From an uncultured Draconibacterium sp. (GTDB lineage Bacteria; Bacteroidota; Bacteroidia; Bacteroidales; Prolixibacteraceae), in NCBI RefSeq assembly GCF_913060805.1, contig NZ_CAJXTC010000012.1, forward strand, positions 62,001 to 126,000: DNA of 64,000 bases, read 5' to 3'. Position numbers and translations under genes: made by a program. The notes beneath the pieces were generated by a model. That model was not told the origin of the DNA and ran no database searches. It saw only the letters and a list, made by a program, of their open reading frames with translations. Each line of letters begins with the position of its first letter. Within the stretch, counting starts at the first letter, position 1. Positions 60,740-64,000 of the stretch are shown piece after piece.

Positions 60740-61507
60740 CTAAAGGTACAACAAGCGGCCCAGTTCGCTCATGGCTTCGGTGGCTTTCATTTCCAAGAAA
60801 ATATCGGTAACTGTATTGGTGAAATGCGATGGTTGTATATTTATCTCGATGATTTTTGCTCCGTTATTTTTGGCTACTACCGGGATTTCTGCGGCCGGTA
60901 AAACTTCGGCATTGGTGCCGATAATCAGCAGCACATCGGCTTTGGCAGCTTCTTCATACGATCGTTTTTTTGCAAAAGCCGGAATGGGTTCGTTAAAGAA
61001 AACCATGTCGGGTTTTAAAATGCCTTTACAGACAAAACAAGTGGGAGGGAGGTAGTTCAGATCGGCAAAACTCATGTCGTATTCCGAGCTGCATTCGGTA
61101 CAAATTAACTGCTTGTAAGTGCCATGAAGTTCGTAAACATACTTGCTTCCGGCTTTTTGGTGTAGGTGATCAATGTTTTGCGTGATAACAGCTTCAACAA
61201 AACTCCGCTCTTCCATTGTGGCCAGCATAATATGCGCAATATTAGGTTCGGCATCGCCCAAGGTGTCGTAAAAAATCTCCTTTATTTTTTTCCACGATTG
61301 CAGTGGTTTTTTCTGAAAATATTCGATTTCAAGAAAAATGGGGTGGGTAGTATTCCACAAACCATTTTCGCCGCGGAATGGCGGAATTCCACTTTCAACA
61401 GAAATACCGGCACCGGTAAACGCCACGGCATATCTCGATTTTCGGATAAGGTGCGAGGCCTGCCAGAGTTTATCGACCAGTGATTTTGTTAGTTTAGTAG
61501 AACTCAT
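60740..61507 (-). CDS. Sir2-family NAD-dependent protein deacylase
   Basis: The start at 61507 (MSSTKLTKSLVDKLW) is preferred over the in-frame ATG at 61588, which adds a basic segment. The 255-aa protein has the sirtuin signatures: FTGAGISVESGIPPFRG, ITQNIDHLHQKAG and ELHGTYKQLICTEC with a second pair in PPTCFVCKG (four zinc Cys), then VFFNEPIP and IIGTNAEVLPAAEIP. It removes acyl groups from lysine, releasing nicotinamide. It lies downstream (215 bp) of the acyl-CoA synthetase gene, so could reverse acylation by that fused acetyltransferase. Confidence 0.9.
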   Translation of the reverse strand: MSSTKLTKSLVDKLWQASHLIRKSRYAVAFTGAGISVESGIPPFRGENGLWNTTHPIFLEIEYFQKKPLQSWKKIKEIFYDTLGDAEPNIAHIMLATMEERSFVEAVITQNIDHLHQKAGSKYVYELHGTYKQLICTECSSEYDMSFADLNYLPPTCFVCKGILKPDMVFFNEPIPAFAKKRSYEEAAKADVLLIIGTNAEVLPAAEIPVVAKNNGAKIIEINIQPSHFTNTVTDIFLEMKATEAMSELGRLLYL

Positions 61508-61666
61508 AGAATTTAATCCGTACAATTCATTCAAATACCCAATTAGTTTAAAACGACGTAAATTTCGTATCCATTTTTTGCGTTTCAAAAAATGGACTCA
61601 ACTAAGTCGGGATTAACCCGGAAAACATGACTATTAATATAATCAAATGAACTATCCGGGTTAAAA

Positions 61667-61695
61667 CTCCCGGAAACGTTGCTGTTTACCGGGAG
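61667..61695 (-). terminator. Stem-loop after the acyl-CoA synthetase gene
   Basis: CTCCCGG / CCGGGAG, 7 bp, with a 15-nt loop, 27 bp past the stop on the minus strand, followed by only four Ts. Confidence 0.5.
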
Positions 61696-61721
61696 ATAAC
61701 AATATTTATAGTAAAAGGTTT

Positions 61722-64000
61722 TTATTCCAGCTCCAGATCCTTGTTTACCGTTACAGTGGTGTCTTCGTTAAAACGGATCTTAAAATTCAGTTTTCGGAAA
61801 ACCGAGATCATCGGTTTATTGTCGCGGGTGGTTTCGGCCGCCAGCTTTTTAATACCGCGCGTTTTGGCAATTTCGAGGCAGTAGCTGGTCAATGCAAATC
61901 CAAGCTCCTTTTTTTGCCATTTATCGGTAATCAACACGGCGTATTCCATAATTTCCACGTCAGGGTCGGCAATTAAACGTCCAACACCGATCAGCTCTTT
62001 AGTGCCATCCTCTTTTTCATGCTCGGCAACAATGGCAATTTCGCGGTCGTAATCGATAAAACAGAACTGCGAAGCCACCTCGTGCGAATCGAAATAGAAG
62101 TCGTAACGGAAACGGTGGTAAATGGATTCTTTCGAACAACTTCCCAGCAATTCAAGCCACATTGGTTCGTCTTCAGGGCGAATTGGTCGAAGCGTAATTG
62201 GCGTACCATCTCGCAAAGTTGCTTCCTTTATCAGGCTTTCCGGGTACGGGCGCATAATCAGGTGCGAGTATTCTTTTGCCGGATTTATCAGCAATTCTTC
62301 ATCAACGGCAATACGTGCATCAAGCGCAATTACATCTTTTGGCGTAACGATAAGCGGATTAATATCCAGTTCTTCAATTTCAGGATAATCAGCCGCCAGA
62401 TACGACATGCGGATAAGAACTTCTATCAATTTATCGATATTTTTAGGTGCATCGCCACGCCAGCCTTTCAGCAATGGATATATTTTTAATGATCTTAGCA
62501 TTTGACGGGCAAGGTGCTCGTTTAACGGCGGGAATTCCAGGCGCTGATCTTTAAACAATTCGGCCGTTGTTCCGCCCATACCAACCAGCATTACCGTTCC
62601 GAAAACCGGATCTTTTTTTGTCCCGACAATCAGTTCTATACCGTCTCGTGTGTCAACCATCTTTTGTACGGTAATACCCTCGATTTTGGCCTCAGGGCGT
62701 TTTTCAGCCGCCATTTTTACCATGTTGCGGAAAGTTGCCCGCACCATTTCTTCGTTTTCAATATTCAGCGCAACGCCGCCAACATCCGATTTATGGATGA
62801 TATCAGGCGAGTATATTTTCAGCACCACCGGGTAGCCTTTTTGTTCTGCAATTTTCACGGCTTCATCTTCGGTAGCCGCAGGGGTGGGGTGGGTGGTGTC
62901 GATACCATAATCGTTAACTAGCATTTTCGAATCGTCTTCGTTCAGCACTTTGGCTTTTGGGAAGACCTGAGTAAGGTATTTCTGGCGAAGCTCATTACGG
63001 TCGTACTGGAATGAAACCGGAACCTCACGTGGCGTTTCGTATAATATTTGCTGATTTTCTGAATAATCAGAAAGTGTCATAAATGCCCGGATGGCCTGCT
63101 CCGGTGCCGGATAATTTGATATGCCGTTTTGGTTCAGGATTTGAATACCTTCATGCATTGCAGCACCTCCTAACCACGAAGTCATTATCGACTTTGTAGT
63201 ATTTTTCGACATACTGGCAATTGCCTGTGCCGTGGCTGTCGGATCGGTCATCGCCTGAGGTGTGAGCAGAACCAACACCGCATCAACTTCTTTGTCTTCC
63301 AAAACAATCTCTGCAGCTCTTGCAAAACGTTGTGGTGTGGCATCTCCCAATACATCAACCGGGTTGCCGTGTGACCAAAATGAAGGCAGATAATCGTTCA
63401 GTTTTTGCATGGTTTCTTCCGATAATTTTACCAGACTTCCACCCATTGAAAGCAGTGCGTCGGTAGCCATTACTCCCGGACCGCCGGCGTTGGTAACAAT
63501 CGCCAGACGGTTACCTTTAGGAATGCGTTTGCGGCCTACCAAATCGGTAAAATCAAAGATGTTTCCAAATTCAAAGACCCTTGCCAATCCTGCTCTACGA
63601 AATACGGCATCGTAAACCGAATCCTCGGAAGCCATTGCCCCGGTATGAGACGCAGCTGCAGCTGCTGATTCGGGGTATCGTCCGGATTTGTATACGATAA
63701 TCGGTTTTTCGCGAGAAAAAGCACGTGCTGCCGACATAAATGTTCTCGCGTTTGCAATCGATTCAACATAAAGCACAATGGATTTGGTGTTCGGATCCTG
63801 CCCGAAATAATCGATTAAATCACCAAAACTTACGTCCATGGAATTTCCGATAGAAACGAAATTGGAAAAACCGATGTTGGATTCGAAAGCCCAGTCGAGA
63901 ACCGAAGTACAAAGCGCACCCGATTGCGAAATAAACGCTACATGTCCTTTTTTAGGCATTGTTTGAGCGAAACTTACATTCATATTCAGGCCGGGAACTA
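61722..64000 (-). CDS. ADP-forming acyl-CoA synthetase fused to GNAT (cut by window edge)
   Basis: The frame continues past 64000, so the protein is longer than the 759 residues seen; the ATG at 63983 is internal (preceded by VPGLNMNVSF). It has the CoA-ligase core (HVAFISQSGALCTSVLDW; SHTGAMASEDSVYDAVFRRAGLARV with the phospho-His), an ATP-grasp domain (GYPVVLKIYSPDIIHKSDVGGVALN) and a C-terminal GNAT acetyltransferase (LRPIRPEDEPMWLELLGSCSKESIYHRFRYD ... LTSYCLEIAKTRGIKKLAAETTRDNKPM). This fusion is the layout of Pat/YfiQ-type lysine acetyltransferases, or of ADP-forming acetyl-CoA synthetases with an added GNAT. Sirtuin neighbour fits. Confidence 0.9.
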   Translation of the reverse strand, partial: VPGLNMNVSFAQTMPKKGHVAFISQSGALCTSVLDWAFESNIGFSNFVSIGNSMDVSFGDLIDYFGQDPNTKSIVLYVESIANARTFMSAARAFSREKPIIVYKSGRYPESAAAAASHTGAMASEDSVYDAVFRRAGLARVFEFGNIFDFTDLVGRKRIPKGNRLAIVTNAGGPGVMATDALLSMGGSLVKLSEETMQKLNDYLPSFWSHGNPVDVLGDATPQRFARAAEIVLEDKEVDAVLVLLTPQAMTDPTATAQAIASMSKNTTKSIMTSWLGGAAMHEGIQILNQNGISNYPAPEQAIRAFMTLSDYSENQQILYETPREVPVSFQYDRNELRQKYLTQVFPKAKVLNEDDSKMLVNDYGIDTTHPTPAATEDEAVKIAEQKGYPVVLKIYSPDIIHKSDVGGVALNIENEEMVRATFRNMVKMAAEKRPEAKIEGITVQKMVDTRDGIELIVGTKKDPVFGTVMLVGMGGTTAELFKDQRLEFPPLNEHLARQMLRSLKIYPLLKGWRGDAPKNIDKLIEVLIRMSYLAADYPEIEELDINPLIVTPKDVIALDARIAVDEELLINPAKEYSHLIMRPYPESLIKEATLRDGTPITLRPIRPEDEPMWLELLGSCSKESIYHRFRYDFYFDSHEVASQFCFIDYDREIAIVAEHEKEDGTKELIGVGRLIADPDVEIMEYAVLITDKWQKKELGFALTSYCLEIAKTRGIKKLAAETTRDNKPMISVFRKLNFKIRFNEDTTVTVNKDLELE

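Overview
The window comes from a Bacteroidota chromosome. The signs are a T9SS sorting domain, the Bacteroidetes promoter pattern TTTG-N19-TAnnTTTG, a Q/N-rich insertion in Rho, an orphan TonB-plug/CarboxypepD_reg protein, DUF4494, DUF4097-like and PorT-like proteins, and few Shine-Dalgarno sequences. The mix of host genes suggests Marinilabiliales/Prolixibacteraceae, but that placement is inference.

Positions 1 to about 19,900 are the left-end part of a Mu-like transposable prophage; its other end lies beyond base 1. A head-gene block reads rightward from 340 to 6492: terminase small and large subunits, gp36-like, portal, MuF-like minor head protein, gpG-like and gp37-like. A divergent prohead protease leaves the window at the left edge. 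The early block reads leftward from 18.8 kb to 6.5 kb: Ner-like HTH protein, MuA transposase, MuB ATPase, a RecA-like ATPase, DUF3164, DUF4494, many small unknowns, a DnaQ-like exonuclease, a DUF551-like protein, a secreted protein and a PH-domain protein. A repressor gene faces the early operon across a compact operator/promoter region. Repeated AATTAACCTT sites mark the left end. The prophage abuts a phzF-like gene that has lost its N-terminus, so it probably inserted into that gene.

Three phage features stand out. (1) The MuF-like gene has no usable start codon for its N-terminus. Instead a T TTT TTC slippery heptamer, a 5-nt spacer and a 9-bp GC-rich stem lie at the portal stop codon, which is the layout of a programmed -1 frameshift making a portal-MuF fusion. 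(2) The MuF C-terminus carries a D...ExK nuclease-like region resembling CdiA-type toxins. (3) A 483-bp gene-free stretch inside the early operon (12717-13199) is full of hairpins and contains a tRNA-Leu-like D-arm and T-arm 96 nt apart: a tRNA-like RNA or a relic.

From 19.9 kb on is host chromosome. In order: truncated phzF, a DJ-1/PfpI protein, a GIY-YIG gene between two identical 51-bp copies of a tRNA 3' end plus terminator, an outer-membrane barrel, an AraC regulator, ilvC, a DUF1080 lipoprotein, an RhlE-type helicase, a free-standing ThrRS editing domain, two haem-binding cytochromes, a secreted T9SS serine protease, an MscS channel, a thioredoxin-like lipid/peptide-family protein, a GT2 glycosyltransferase, an ECF sigma/anti-sigma/DUF4097-like operon, an Asp/Glu racemase, a U32 protease-family protein, rho, a methyltransferase, an orphan TonB-plug protein, a GlcD/GlpC-type FAD/Fe-S oxidoreductase, a zinc alcohol dehydrogenase, an HTH-TM-TolB-TPR regulator followed by three small exported proteins, a TPR-like lipoprotein, a tricorn-type S41 protease, a sirtuin, and an ADP-forming acyl-CoA synthetase fused to GNAT that runs off the right edge.
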